In this document: positions 1 through 8,292 of the stretch, in pieces
How positions within the stretch are numbered: the first letter of the stretch is position 1
Layout: every line of letters starts with the position of its first letter
NCBI GenBank assembly: GCA_050331295.1
Contig: JBHJGZ010000009.1
Location: 186,001-250,000 of the forward strand
DNA: 64,000 nt
Direction: 5' to 3'
DNA from: Kuafuiihalomonas sp050331295
GTDB taxonomy: Bacteria > Myxococcota > Kuafuiibacteriia > Kuafuiibacteriales > Kuafuiibacteriaceae
The notes under the pieces: model-generated
The model's database searches: none
The model's input: the letters and a program-made list of their open reading frames with translations, nothing else
Told to the model about the DNA's origin: nothing
Program-made: the position numbers and the translations under genes

Positions 1-2
1 TG

Positions 3-1922
3 CAGAAGGAGCCCGCGCTTTCGATGGCGTGGCTCGAGCTCGAGGCGCAGCTTCGGGCCATCGAGGGGGTTCGCTCGATCGAAAACCCATGGGTCGACGG
101 GCTCGATGGTATCGCACCCCGTCCCGAAGACGGAGCGGCCTACCTGGTATCGGAGGATGGGCGTTCCTCCGCTCTCCTTCTCGCCTTGCAGGCGCCACCT
201 TCGGAACGGGTTCGGGTCTTGGAGGCGGTGCAGAGAACCGTCGACGCATTCTCCTCGAGTCTCGGGTCGATGGATGTCGTGGGCACGGACGTCGTGACCC
301 AAGCCCTCGACCGGGGCTCCGCATCGAGTCTCGGAAGTCTCTTCCCTTGGGTGATTTTGACGGTGATGTTCGTGGTGGGCTGGAGTCTTCGTTCCCCGCG
401 ACTGACCCTGGCCATACTGATGGCAGCCGTCGGCTCGGCGGTGGTGACACTCGGATGCATGGGATGGGCTGGGGTCGAGCTCAATCTGGTGGTGGTGATT
501 GTACCGGCGATACTGGCCGTCCTCACCGTCGCGGCGGCGCTGCATCTCGGCGACGCGTTTGGGCGAGGATGCGCCGGGTCTTCGCCGTCTTTCCGAGTCT
601 CCGCCCAACAGGCCTCGCGACGCTGGAAATCGGCTCTTGGGGCCACCATCGTCCCCTGTACGCTCACGACGCTGACGACTGTGGGCGGGTTTGGCTCCTT
701 GGCGACCTCGCCAATCGGGCCCATCAAGCACCTGGGCGTGTTTACAGCGCTCGGCGCCATCTGGGTCCTGGTCTTCGTGTTCGGATTGCTCCCTATCCTC
801 GCACCTCGTGCTCGGACCCGGGTGAAGACAACCTCGTTCGACGACTTCTTGCAGTGGCTCCGGCCGCGGCGTGGCCCAATCCTCTGGGCTACGGCCGTGG
901 TGGCAGTCTCGAGCGCTGCGGGGCTCTTTCGGCTTCGGGTCGAATCCAACGTGCTGGAATTCTTTCCTCCCGAGCATCATCTCCCGAAGGCCTATCGCGC
1001 CTTCGAGGCTCGTTTCTTCGGGCTCACGACCTTCGAGATATGGGCGGAGGGTCCGGTGGAGCAGCTGGCCTCACCGAAGACGCTCCGGTCCTTGGACCAA
1101 CTCGCTCGCTCTGTATTGGAAGGAGGACTCGCGTCCGACGTCATCGACCCGGCGACCCGGACTCGCGGCACCTTACCGGCTCGAGCAGCTTGGCTCGCTT
1201 TTCGGCTCGAGCAGATGAGCACGAACGAACCGTATCTTTGGCGGTCCGAGGACGGGTCCGTGGCTGCCATCCGGCAGACGCTCGCCGCGAATACTGGTTC
1301 GTCGAATCGAGCCTACAATGCGGTGAAAGAGATGCGGCGACGAATCGCGGTCCTCGACCTTCCGGAGGACGTCTCCGTTCGGCTCAGCGGTGCGACCCCG
1401 CTGCTCGTGCGTGGACAAGTACTTTTGCTCGAAACTCAGATTCGGTCCTTCCTCCTAGCCCTGGGTGTGGTCTCAGTCATCGTCCTCATGCTGTACCGCG
1501 ACCTGCGGATCGGCCTCATCTCGCTCGTTCCCAACATCTTACCCATCGCGTTCGTGCTGGGAATCATGGGTTGGATTGGAATTCCATTGGATGTCGGTAC
1601 GGTCACCGTGGCCGGTATCGCGCTCGGCCTCGTCGTCGACGATACCCTTCACTTTCTTCATCACTATCGAGCAGGTGAGGCCGGATTCCGAGGGCTGACC
1701 GAAACTCTGCGACGTGTGGGGCGCCCCATCGTAACGACCAGTTTGGCCGTCGTGCTTGGTTTCGGAATCTTTGCAGTGTCGAGCTTTCGACCGACGCTCT
1801 ACTTTGGGCTTTTGTTGGCCATGACGGCGAGCTTGGCGCTCGTCTGCGACCTCCTGGTGCTGCCTGCGTTGCTGCTCAAGAGGCAGGCCCCAAAGGGGGA
1901 CGAGGCCCTTTCAGGAAGCTAA
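3..1922 (+). CDS. MMPL/RND-superfamily exporter, 5'-truncated
   Basis: The reading frame is already open at the window edge, so the true start lies upstream and the first membrane segment plus part of the first periplasmic domain are missing. About 639 codons remain. They show a block of hydrophobic helices beginning near LFPWVILTVMFVV, a second periplasmic domain, and a second helix block with the VDDTLHFLHHY signature, where the RND proton-relay aspartate sits. In this family such proteins move lipids or hydrophobic compounds across the inner membrane by proton antiport; the cargo is unknown here. MMPL genes often sit beside a LolA-like lipoprotein gene, and one lies immediately downstream, though on the opposite strand and overlapping by 47 bp at the 3' ends. 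Family call is firm, substrate is not. Confidence 0.85.
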   Translation, partial: QKEPALSMAWLELEAQLRAIEGVRSIENPWVDGLDGIAPRPEDGAAYLVSEDGRSSALLLALQAPPSERVRVLEAVQRTVDAFSSSLGSMDVVGTDVVTQALDRGSASSLGSLFPWVILTVMFVVGWSLRSPRLTLAILMAAVGSAVVTLGCMGWAGVELNLVVVIVPAILAVLTVAAALHLGDAFGRGCAGSSPSFRVSAQQASRRWKSALGATIVPCTLTTLTTVGGFGSLATSPIGPIKHLGVFTALGAIWVLVFVFGLLPILAPRARTRVKTTSFDDFLQWLRPRRGPILWATAVVAVSSAAGLFRLRVESNVLEFFPPEHHLPKAYRAFEARFFGLTTFEIWAEGPVEQLASPKTLRSLDQLARSVLEGGLASDVIDPATRTRGTLPARAAWLAFRLEQMSTNEPYLWRSEDGSVAAIRQTLAANTGSSNRAYNAVKEMRRRIAVLDLPEDVSVRLSGATPLLVRGQVLLLETQIRSFLLALGVVSVIVLMLYRDLRIGLISLVPNILPIAFVLGIMGWIGIPLDVGTVTVAGIALGLVVDDTLHFLHHYRAGEAGFRGLTETLRRVGRPIVTTSLAVVLGFGIFAVSSFRPTLYFGLLLAMTASLALVCDLLVLPALLLKRQAPKGDEALSGS

Positions 1923-2688
1923 ACGACTGGATTCGAATCTGGTGAGTGTAATCCTTAGAGTATTTCCGTTTGCGTTCAGAGATGGTTTGGAGGAACGGTA
2001 TCCATACGCCATCAACTTCGCGAAGCTCTTCGTAGAAAACCGTCGCAGTAATGAATGAGTACTGGGCTCGAACTGTATAATCAACACTATGAATGCGTAG
2101 AGTGTCTGGATCGATCCATACCAGATATTGGTCGAAGTCATTGGGTTCGAGTGTCTGCCAAGTGGCGAGGATTCTCAGAAACGACCTCCCTTCGAACTCC
2201 GCTTCTCCAGCATCCACGACGATTCCCGCCTCCAAGAGTCGAAAGGGCAATTCGGTGAGGTAGAGGAGAGCTGGCAACACCAGGCCTCCTCGGAATGGAT
2301 CCTTGTCCCAAACCCTCTTCCCCTTCTTGATCCGATAGGTGCGGCCGTCCTCCATCCCAAATGCGCCACCGCGATGAGGGCCTTCGATGAACTCCAGATG
2401 TGCGTCGAACGAACCGGGTCGGTAGTCGATCCGCAAGACGTCTCTTGCATCCCAGATGCCGAAGATCCACGTGGCCGCATCCTCCCAAACGTCGGTCATG
2501 ACGACGGTGGCGTGGGTCTTCTGCTCCCAAGCCTCAACCCCGTACGCTTCAGCCACGCGTTGGAGAAGAAGCCGGCCACGCCTCTCGGCATCATCATCGA
2601 CGTTGTCGGTGCGAAGCTGAGGAGGACGGAGATCGGCAGAAGCACACGCTGTGCAAGCGATGGCGAGGAGAAGCCCAAACCGTTGCAT
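1876..2688 (-). CDS. LolA-like outer-membrane lipoprotein-sorting family protein
   Basis: The chosen ATG at 2688 gives a 270-residue protein with a short lipoprotein signal, MQRFGLLLAIACTAC, and lipidation at Cys12 or Cys15; the open frame upstream to 2829 is arginine-rich and lies within the leader, so it was excluded. The mature part reads like the LolA/LolB-type open barrel: a DVWED segment, a WDARDVLRIDYRPG strand, YRIKKGKRVWDKDPF, and near the end a YLVWIDPDTLRIHSVDY strand typical of outer-membrane lipoprotein-sorting homologues. Such proteins bind a lipid moiety in the periplasm and commonly pair with MMPL exporters like the convergent neighbour. It follows the HExxH peptidase gene on the same strand after 40 bp, so it may end the ATP-grasp operon instead. 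Family assignment is by motif resemblance only. Confidence 0.6.
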   Translation of the reverse strand: MQRFGLLLAIACTACASADLRPPQLRTDNVDDDAERRGRLLLQRVAEAYGVEAWEQKTHATVVMTDVWEDAATWIFGIWDARDVLRIDYRPGSFDAHLEFIEGPHRGGAFGMEDGRTYRIKKGKRVWDKDPFRGGLVLPALLYLTELPFRLLEAGIVVDAGEAEFEGRSFLRILATWQTLEPNDFDQYLVWIDPDTLRIHSVDYTVRAQYSFITATVFYEELREVDGVWIPFLQTISERKRKYSKDYTHQIRIQSFSFLKGPRPPLGPAS

Positions 2689-2728
2689 GGTCGCAAGAAG
2701 CCAGGTCGCTGAACCCGGCGCAACAGGG

Positions 2729-3961
2729 TCAAGGAGCGCGCGGGAGATTCGCGGCAAAGAACTCGGCCAGGGGCTCGCCCAGGACCTCGGTGACCGCTGC
2801 TTCCAGAGACGCTGTGCTGATGCGTTCATCTTGCGTCGCTAGAATGCGGACCACGTCGTCCAGACTCTTCTTGTTGTCGGAGCCATCTCGAATCTTTTCG
2901 TCGAGGCGCGACAGGACGTACGCCGCCTTTGCGGTGATTCGACCCGTCGAAGGACCCTTTCGCAGATTCTCCACGGAGCGCCCTCTTCGCCGGAACCTCC
3001 GAAGCGCGGCGTCCCGTTCCTCCTCGGAGAGTCCGCCACTCCGGTAAAGCACTTGGAGAGCATAGAGCTCTGCCAGGCCTTCCACGACCCAGTCTCCGTC
3101 CGGGGCAGCGCGGGCTCCCATCAACACGTGGACCAATTCGTGGAGCACCGGGCTGGTTCCGTCCGATGCCACCAGCGGTCGGTCTGCGTGGAGGAAGAGG
3201 GAACTTGGCCCGGATAGTCCGCCTCGCCACATCGGGTCCCCTGCGCCTACGATGACCAAACGGTCCGGGGGATCATCAACCAGGCCGATGAGTTCCGGAA
3301 GCGTCCAGCGGAGGAAGGTCCGGACGTCGATGAGGTTGAGGCCTCGTCGCCCAGTGGTCGCCATCGTCACTTCCAGACCCGCGATCTCCGCCCGTTCGAT
3401 CGAGATCTCTCCCATCATCAGCCACCCCGCGGGTCGCTTGTAGATTCGATTGGATTCGATCTGGAAAACCCGTTCGCGGTCGCCGAGGGCGCGATGTTGG
3501 GTCACGATGTCCCAATCGTTGGGCAGGTTGAATCGGACCGTTCCGGTGGACTCGGTGTCTGGCAGAACATCCGATGCGGCCGGAGGAACGAGATCCGAGC
3601 CTCGAAAAATGGCCCAGCTCGTCGCGATGCGCGCATCGTAGCTGCGCTCGTCGCGGAGATGGTCCAGACGAGAGGTCCAGCTGATGACTCCGCCTTTCTC
3701 GGGAACTGTCCAGACCACGTACTCGGGTTCGGGATGCTCGAGGGGGGTGTCGGTGTCGAAATTGATGTGACGTTCCGGGTCGATGTGGAATCGCATCTGC
3801 TTCAGCGAAGGTCCGGCCTGAGAAACCTGCATTCGGACGTTCGCGAGTCGTTCTGACGGCCGAACGTCGACTCGAAACCGATAAGTGATGGGGTCAGGGA
3901 CACGGTCTTGTCCGGGGCCGGCGTCGGCTTGACCCAGCAATACGAGGAGCAGCGGTATCAT
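2729..3961 (-). CDS. Secreted HExxH (M1/M61-like) metallopeptidase
   Basis: The ATG at 3961 overlaps the TGA of the ATP-grasp gene (ATGA), which decides the start; an ATG five codons upstream (3976) is possible. The 410-residue product starts with a short hydrophobic stretch, MIPLLLVLLGQADAG, likely a signal peptide. An N-terminal beta-rich region of about 190 residues precedes the catalytic core: HELVH at 274-278 and WVVEGLAELYAL with Glu294, the spacing expected of gluzincin zinc ligands (His274, His278, Glu294) with Glu275 as general base. That pattern fits M61 glycyl-aminopeptidase-like or M1-like enzymes. It probably cleaves peptides in the periplasm. Its position inside a coupled ligase/peptidase operon suggests it processes the same substrate as its neighbours; that link is inference. 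Confidence 0.75.
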   Translation of the reverse strand: MIPLLLVLLGQADAGPGQDRVPDPITYRFRVDVRPSERLANVRMQVSQAGPSLKQMRFHIDPERHINFDTDTPLEHPEPEYVVWTVPEKGGVISWTSRLDHLRDERSYDARIATSWAIFRGSDLVPPAASDVLPDTESTGTVRFNLPNDWDIVTQHRALGDRERVFQIESNRIYKRPAGWLMMGEISIERAEIAGLEVTMATTGRRGLNLIDVRTFLRWTLPELIGLVDDPPDRLVIVGAGDPMWRGGLSGPSSLFLHADRPLVASDGTSPVLHELVHVLMGARAAPDGDWVVEGLAELYALQVLYRSGGLSEEERDAALRRFRRRGRSVENLRKGPSTGRITAKAAYVLSRLDEKIRDGSDNKKSLDDVVRILATQDERISTASLEAAVTEVLGEPLAEFFAANLPRAP

Positions 3962-4908
3962 TGGGGCGGGTTCCATGTCTTCGCGATGGCCTGGGCCAGT
4001 TCGAGCCGTTCGAACGCGGTTCGCTCGGCGCTCACGATTTCGTTGATGGACTCGACGCGAGGGAGAAGTCCAGCTCGGTTGCACAACTGAATGGACAAGC
4101 CGGGTCGCGCATTCAGTTCCAGGATGACTGGCCCGTACCGAGCGTCCACCACTACGTCCGCTCCCAAATAGCCAAGTTCCGTCTTCTCCGCCGCCGCAAC
4201 CGCGATTTCGAGGACTCGACGGAAGGACGGGATCTCGCGCCCTTGAAGTCGAGCGCCCGTGTCCGGATGAATGGTCGCCAGCTGATTGCGCATGATGGCG
4301 GTCTGCATGGTTCCGGTACTGATGTCGATGCCTACTCCTATCGCGCCTTGATGAAGGTTTGCGCGCCCACCCGAATGTGAGGTCGGCAACCGAGCCATGG
4401 CCATGATGGGATAGCCTCGATATACGATGATGCGAATGTCTGGCACGCCGTCGAAGACCACCTGCTGCAGCTCTGGATGAACGATGAGGCGTTCCTCGAC
4501 AATCACCATGTCGGCCTGGCCACCTAGCGCATAGAGGCCTGATATGATGCCCGATGCATGATATTGAATGTCGTCTCGAGTCATGAGTCGACCGCCGGTG
4601 CGCCGAAACTTCCCTTGCGGTGTCCGACCGAGGATGACGACGATGCCGTTGCCCATGGCCCCTTTGGCCGGCTTCACCACGAAGTCTTCCAAGGCGTCCA
4701 CGCGCTGCATCAGTTCATGGACTCCAAAATGGCCTTCAGCTTTGGCAAGGACCTTGGGTGTAGGAATACCGGCCTGAATGCACAAAAGCTTTGTGCGGAG
4801 CTTGTTATCGACCAATGGGTATAGTCGCCTCGGATTATATCTCGTCGTGAAGTCGATGTTGCGACGATTGATCCCCAGTAGGCCCAGTCGCTCGAGAGAG
4901 GCGAACAC
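3958..4908 (-). CDS. ATP-grasp ligase, RimK-related (alpha-L-glutamate ligase homologue)
   Basis: The 316-residue protein starts at a GTG that shares one base with the upstream TAG (TAGTG) and ends in an ATGA overlap with the peptidase gene. Features in order: an N-terminal pre-ATP-grasp region (INRRNIDF, VDNKLRTKLLC), the nucleotide-binding lysine in FVVKPAKGAMGNGI near residue 100, a VIVEERLI adenine-binding strand, and the metal-binding end VVDARYGPVILELNARPGL near 270. The Arg-x-Leu-Glu-Leu-Asn pattern is intact in form, so catalysis is plausible. RimK-type enzymes join amino acids to a carboxylate using ATP. Homologues encoded next to 7TM inactive-transglutaminase proteins, as here, are a known conserved association whose substrate is unresolved. 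Cytoplasmic, ligase activity likely, substrate unknown. Confidence 0.85.
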   Translation of the reverse strand: MFASLERLGLLGINRRNIDFTTRYNPRRLYPLVDNKLRTKLLCIQAGIPTPKVLAKAEGHFGVHELMQRVDALEDFVVKPAKGAMGNGIVVILGRTPQGKFRRTGGRLMTRDDIQYHASGIISGLYALGGQADMVIVEERLIVHPELQQVVFDGVPDIRIIVYRGYPIMAMARLPTSHSGGRANLHQGAIGVGIDISTGTMQTAIMRNQLATIHPDTGARLQGREIPSFRRVLEIAVAAAEKTELGYLGADVVVDARYGPVILELNARPGLSIQLCNRAGLLPRVESINEIVSAERTAFERLELAQAIAKTWNPPQ

Positions 4909-6557
4909 TAAGGCTCAACCTTCTGAACTGCGGCACGACTGGACTGGGGAGCAGGCCCGAGGCCCAACAGTTCGCTCGGAATCTCTTCACGAGCACTTCC
5001 CTTTAGAAGCACGCGGAAACGCAGAAAGTCCGTTAGCCGGAATCCCATATAGCCGCCGATCCACACCAGCAGACCCATCACAACCAATACCAGCTCTGGA
5101 AAACCGAACATCAGGTGCTCCGCAAAGGTGCTCCGGAATATCGGGTAGGTGGCGACGGCGATAAGGATGGATAGCAAGCTCCGATTCATGGCGGTTCGGA
5201 ACCCTTCCTCGGCCAGCACCAGCGAGAACCGCTCGATCAGCATGGTCAGCACGATGATCGGAAACACGACGCCGGAAAAGAAGTCGCGGCTTCCCAGCCC
5301 TTCTCCCAAAAGGGCCAGTCCAACCACGCAGAGTATCGTCAGGCAGAGGAGGAAGGAGATTCGGGGGACGACCAGGAGCCGAAGGCCATCCAGCAGTCGC
5401 CGCGTTACCACGCCGACCCCGATTACGACCGAAACCATGATCAATCCCAACCAGAGGCTGGTCTCTCGCATGGCCAGTCCCACGAGGATCGGCATGAAGG
5501 TCCCGAAGGTCCGAAGACCGATGATGTTTCGAAACAACGAAACGACCAAGGCTCCGAGCGGCAAAAGAAGAAGGACTCGCAGCGCCTTTTGGGCCGGCAG
5601 CGGAAGCGAATACAGGGACAGGAAGCCGAACACGGGACTTTGCGGGATCATCATGTTGGCGAGTTCCCTCGGGCCCAGGCGTTCGCGGAGTGCGCTCACT
5701 TGCCGGTCTACCCCGAGGAGTCCGGCGGTTTCCAGGAGCTCGGCTCCGTCGTAGCGAAGCTGCAACAGGTCTTGCGGACGCTCGGCAAAAAATTCTCCGG
5801 TCGGGCTCACCGAGATCCAACGGTCCGCCACCCAGCATTCCACCCACTGCATTTCATCCGGCGATCCTCTTTCCTCCAGCTTCAGGCCGGCCACCACGCG
5901 AGCCGGTAGCCCTGCCGCGCGCAAAAGGGTGACGAGGAGTCGAGCTTTCCCGGTCACCGCGCCTTCACGCTCGGCGAGGGTGAGGAGCGCATCACTCGAG
6001 GCCGCGGTTTCCGTCGCGATGTCATGGTCGACATAAGCAAAAAGGGTGCGGAGCTGGCCCGCAGGATCGTCAGGAGGCGGTAGCTGGAGCTCCTGGAGAA
6101 GGTCCTTGATGGGCTTGGCATCGGCCGGTGCGTCGGCACTGGACTTGAGGTATCGCTCTCGAATCGGCTTCGGGATCTCGACCTCGACGGGAGCCCCGGG
6201 AAGCTTCGACGAGTCCTGCGTCAATCGAACCCGAAACGTGTAGGCGATCCGATGGATCCCATCCAGCTTTCCGGTCCAGACCCCGATCCGACCCGGCCCG
6301 TCGTGGTCGATGGCCAGACTCAATCCATCGCTGGATGAAGTCTCGTCGAACACGATCTGATGGGAGTCGTTGCTCGGAAGGGCCGCGCGGACCACTCCGC
6401 TGCCCTGGCCGCGAGCGGCGACGAGCAATTCCACCTGCCAGACGCCTTCCGGATTGGTGGGAAACACGGGGAGGCCGAGGCCTACCAGCTTGTAGAGGAA
6501 GAAGGCCCCTCCGGAGAGCACCAACACGGCCCCAGTCAGGATGACGCTGCGATTCAC
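4908..6557 (-). CDS. 7TM membrane protein with inactive transglutaminase domain (UUP1/7TM_transglut type)
   Basis: The GTG at 6557 overlaps the upstream TGA (GTGA) and leaves a normal membrane start, VNRSVILTGAVLVLSGGAFF; longer frames to 6686 have an arginine/proline-rich head and were rejected. The 549-residue protein has one N-terminal helix, a large periplasmic region, then about seven helices from LRVLLLLPLGALVVSLF onward. The periplasmic part resembles a transglutaminase-like fold (GKARLLVTLLRAAGLPARVVAG, then MQWVECWVADRWISVSPTGE), but no Cys occupies the nucleophile region, the usual His-Ala-Trp is Glu-Cys-Trp and the usual Asp-Pro-Thr is Ser-Pro-Thr. All three triad residues are therefore missing, so it more likely binds than cleaves peptides. 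It may present a substrate to the ATP-grasp ligase encoded next. Confidence 0.85.
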   Translation of the reverse strand: MNRSVILTGAVLVLSGGAFFLYKLVGLGLPVFPTNPEGVWQVELLVAARGQGSGVVRAALPSNDSHQIVFDETSSSDGLSLAIDHDGPGRIGVWTGKLDGIHRIAYTFRVRLTQDSSKLPGAPVEVEIPKPIRERYLKSSADAPADAKPIKDLLQELQLPPPDDPAGQLRTLFAYVDHDIATETAASSDALLTLAEREGAVTGKARLLVTLLRAAGLPARVVAGLKLEERGSPDEMQWVECWVADRWISVSPTGEFFAERPQDLLQLRYDGAELLETAGLLGVDRQVSALRERLGPRELANMMIPQSPVFGFLSLYSLPLPAQKALRVLLLLPLGALVVSLFRNIIGLRTFGTFMPILVGLAMRETSLWLGLIMVSVVIGVGVVTRRLLDGLRLLVVPRISFLLCLTILCVVGLALLGEGLGSRDFFSGVVFPIIVLTMLIERFSLVLAEEGFRTAMNRSLLSILIAVATYPIFRSTFAEHLMFGFPELVLVVMGLLVWIGGYMGFRLTDFLRFRVLLKGSAREEIPSELLGLGPAPQSSRAAVQKVEP

Positions 6558-7711
6558 TCCAAGTCCTCCGCCTCGGCGTGCTCCAGTGCAGGGTCGTCGG
6601 TTTCTTCCGACGGAACCTGGTCTCTCGGGTCGTAGCCGAGGTGGAATGCGGCGAAACCCGGCAGTACGAGTTGCGGTTGGGCACAACCGATGATGACGCC
6701 GTTGTTCGGCGCCAGAATCTCGTAGAACCGGTCACTAAAGGGCAACTGCACCACGCCTAGGACATCGCCTTTGCGCACGGTCTCGCCAAGGTCGACGCGA
6801 TTGGTCAGAATGCCTCCCCGGTCGACGCGCACCCAGCTGCTCTGAAGGAAGACCTCCGGTGGAACATCCGGCCGGGGGGGGAGGGTCAAAAGCTCGTTTT
6901 GACGCACCGCTTCTACCACGGAGTGGACGACGCCTTCGATCACGTCCAGCTGGAAGCGGAGGGCCTCTCCGGACTCGTAGGTGACGGTGGGGATGTCGAC
7001 GCTGGTCAAGGCGCGCCGCAGCATGCCGCGGCTGCCCTCGGAGTGGACAATGATCGGGGGCTGGAGGCGTAGGGCCAGGCGGAGGACCTCTGGTTGTTTC
7101 ACGTCGGCCCGGACCTGCGGGAAGTTGGTGCGCCGGGATGAACCGGTATGGAAGTCGATGGCCTCGTCGCAAAGGCCCTCCAGGAACTTGAAGACGCGGA
7201 ATCCGATGCGGGATGCGGCAGAACCACGGGGAGACCCGGGAAAGTGCCGATTCAGGTCCCGCCGGTCGGGCAGGTCGCGCTCGCCCCGTCGAAAGCCGTG
7301 AAGGTTGACCACCGGAAGGCCTATCAGCATCCCCTTCAGGTCCAGCGGGTCGACTCGCTGCATCACCCGCCGGACCACCTCGACGCCGTTGAGCTCATCT
7401 CCATGAATGCCAGCGGTGAGACAGAGGGTACGTCCGGGTTGGGTGCCGCGGGCCACGAGTACGGGCACGCTGAGTCGCCGTCCTGAATAGGACGTGCTGG
7501 TCGGCAGGCTGGTGGACGCCCGGGCGCCCGGGGACACGGTGATGCCCAGGACGTCGACCGGTCCCCATGGCGGTGGGGGCGGCATGTCCGTCGTGTCCTG
7601 CGTCTGGATGGAAGAAGGGCCTTCCACTGGGGCTTCGGACGAGGCCGAGGGACTCGCCGAGGCAAAGCCGAGCCCGAGGACGGCGGCGAGATGGAGGACT
7701 GAGATGGCCAT
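6554..7711 (-). CDS. M14-like zinc carboxypeptidase / succinylglutamate desuccinylase-aspartoacylase family protein
   Basis: The ATG at 7711 gives a signal-peptide start, MAISVLHLAAVLGLGFASA, and a 385-residue exported protein; a 22-codon upstream extension lacks such a signal. Zinc ligands are visible as His103 and Glu106 in GIHGDELNG and His188 in DFHTGS, with DLNRHFPG between them and the catalytic Glu245 in PTVTYESGEA. The C-terminal third (ILTNRVDLGETVRKGDVLG) looks like the beta-barrel hammerhead of the AstE/AspA family. These enzymes hydrolyse an amide or peptide bond next to an acidic residue. It is first in the coupled run with the 7TM, ATP-grasp and HExxH genes, replacing the aspartic protease found in other versions of that neighbourhood. 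Activity is likely, substrate unknown. Confidence 0.85.
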   Translation of the reverse strand: MAISVLHLAAVLGLGFASASPSASSEAPVEGPSSIQTQDTTDMPPPPPWGPVDVLGITVSPGARASTSLPTSTSYSGRRLSVPVLVARGTQPGRTLCLTAGIHGDELNGVEVVRRVMQRVDPLDLKGMLIGLPVVNLHGFRRGERDLPDRRDLNRHFPGSPRGSAASRIGFRVFKFLEGLCDEAIDFHTGSSRRTNFPQVRADVKQPEVLRLALRLQPPIIVHSEGSRGMLRRALTSVDIPTVTYESGEALRFQLDVIEGVVHSVVEAVRQNELLTLPPRPDVPPEVFLQSSWVRVDRGGILTNRVDLGETVRKGDVLGVVQLPFSDRFYEILAPNNGVIIGCAQPQLVLPGFAAFHLGYDPRDQVPSEETDDPALEHAEAEDLE

Positions 7712-7826
7712 CGAACGTGGAAAGCATGCCCTAATTGAGATGTTCGAGCGATGAACGATTGAGCTTTCCCGACGCATCAGGACCTGTGACCCGGCACAAT
7801 GCCCGAACCAGGGATTTCTAGGTCAG

Positions 7827-7855
7827 TTGGAAGCGAGCACCTGATCTGATATGAA
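7827..7855 (+). promoter_or_regulatory. Candidate sigma-70 promoter for the DksA-like gene
   Basis: TTGGAA (7827-7832) and TATGAA (7850-7855) are separated by exactly 17 bp and each match four of six consensus bases. The predicted start, near 7862, leaves about 15 bases before the ATG at 7877, enough for the GAGG ribosome site at 7863-7870. This is a pattern match only. Confidence 0.35.
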
Positions 7856-7876
7856 CCCCGTCCCTCGAGGACGATC

Positions 7877-8281
7877 ATGACAGTCAGGACTCGCCGCACC
7901 GAAAAAGAGAAGCCGCTGACCAAGAAGGAACTCGAACACTTCAAGCAGCATCTGACGGAACTCCGGGAGGAGGTGCGGAGTCGGATCCGTGAGCGCGCCA
8001 ACACCGCACGTATCGACGAGAACGACCTCATCGAAGAGATGGACCAAGCCAATCGAGCCACCGAAGAAGCCTTCAACATGCGTCTGCTCGACAAGGAAGT
8101 GAAGTTGCTCAAGGAGATCGAAGGGGCGCTCAAGAAGTTTGATGAGGGCACGTACGGAATCTGCGAGGGGACGGAAGAGCCCATTGAACGACGTCGACTC
8201 GAAGCTCGACCGTGGACTCGCTATTCCGTCGCCTACAAGGAGCAACTCGAGCGCGAGAAGAAAGGGCGCGCTTCCCGCTGA
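7877..8281 (+). CDS. TraR/DksA-family RNA polymerase-binding factor lacking zinc cysteines
   Basis: The 134-residue protein has the DksA plan: a basic N-terminus, a long antiparallel coiled coil (residues about 15-100) with an acidic turn, RIDENDLIEEMDQANRA, at the tip, then a C-terminal globular segment, FDEGTYGICEGTEEPIERRR and LEARPWTRYSVAYKEQ. Classical DksA has four zinc cysteines. Here only the first remains: the second is Thr and the last pair is Ser and Tyr. Zinc-independent DksA homologues are known, including DksA2 of Pseudomonas, and similar sequences occur in myxobacteria. It should enter the secondary channel of RNA polymerase and act with ppGpp. GAGG six bases before the ATG is a good ribosome site. 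It is monocistronic, with a convergent kinase gene 11 bp downstream. Confidence 0.85.
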   Translation: MTVRTRRTEKEKPLTKKELEHFKQHLTELREEVRSRIRERANTARIDENDLIEEMDQANRATEEAFNMRLLDKEVKLLKEIEGALKKFDEGTYGICEGTEEPIERRRLEARPWTRYSVAYKEQLEREKKGRASR

Positions 8282-8292
8282 AACGCATGGCG

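Noticed and set aside
29..1678. A 549-codon frame overlapping the MMPL gene in another phase
   Set aside because: It is arginine/glycine-rich and has no membrane helices, whereas the other phase reads a complete transporter pattern.
5960..6200. A possibly active transglutaminase/protease in the 7TM protein
   Set aside because: The Cys, His and Asp positions of the triad are all substituted, so only a binding role is supported.
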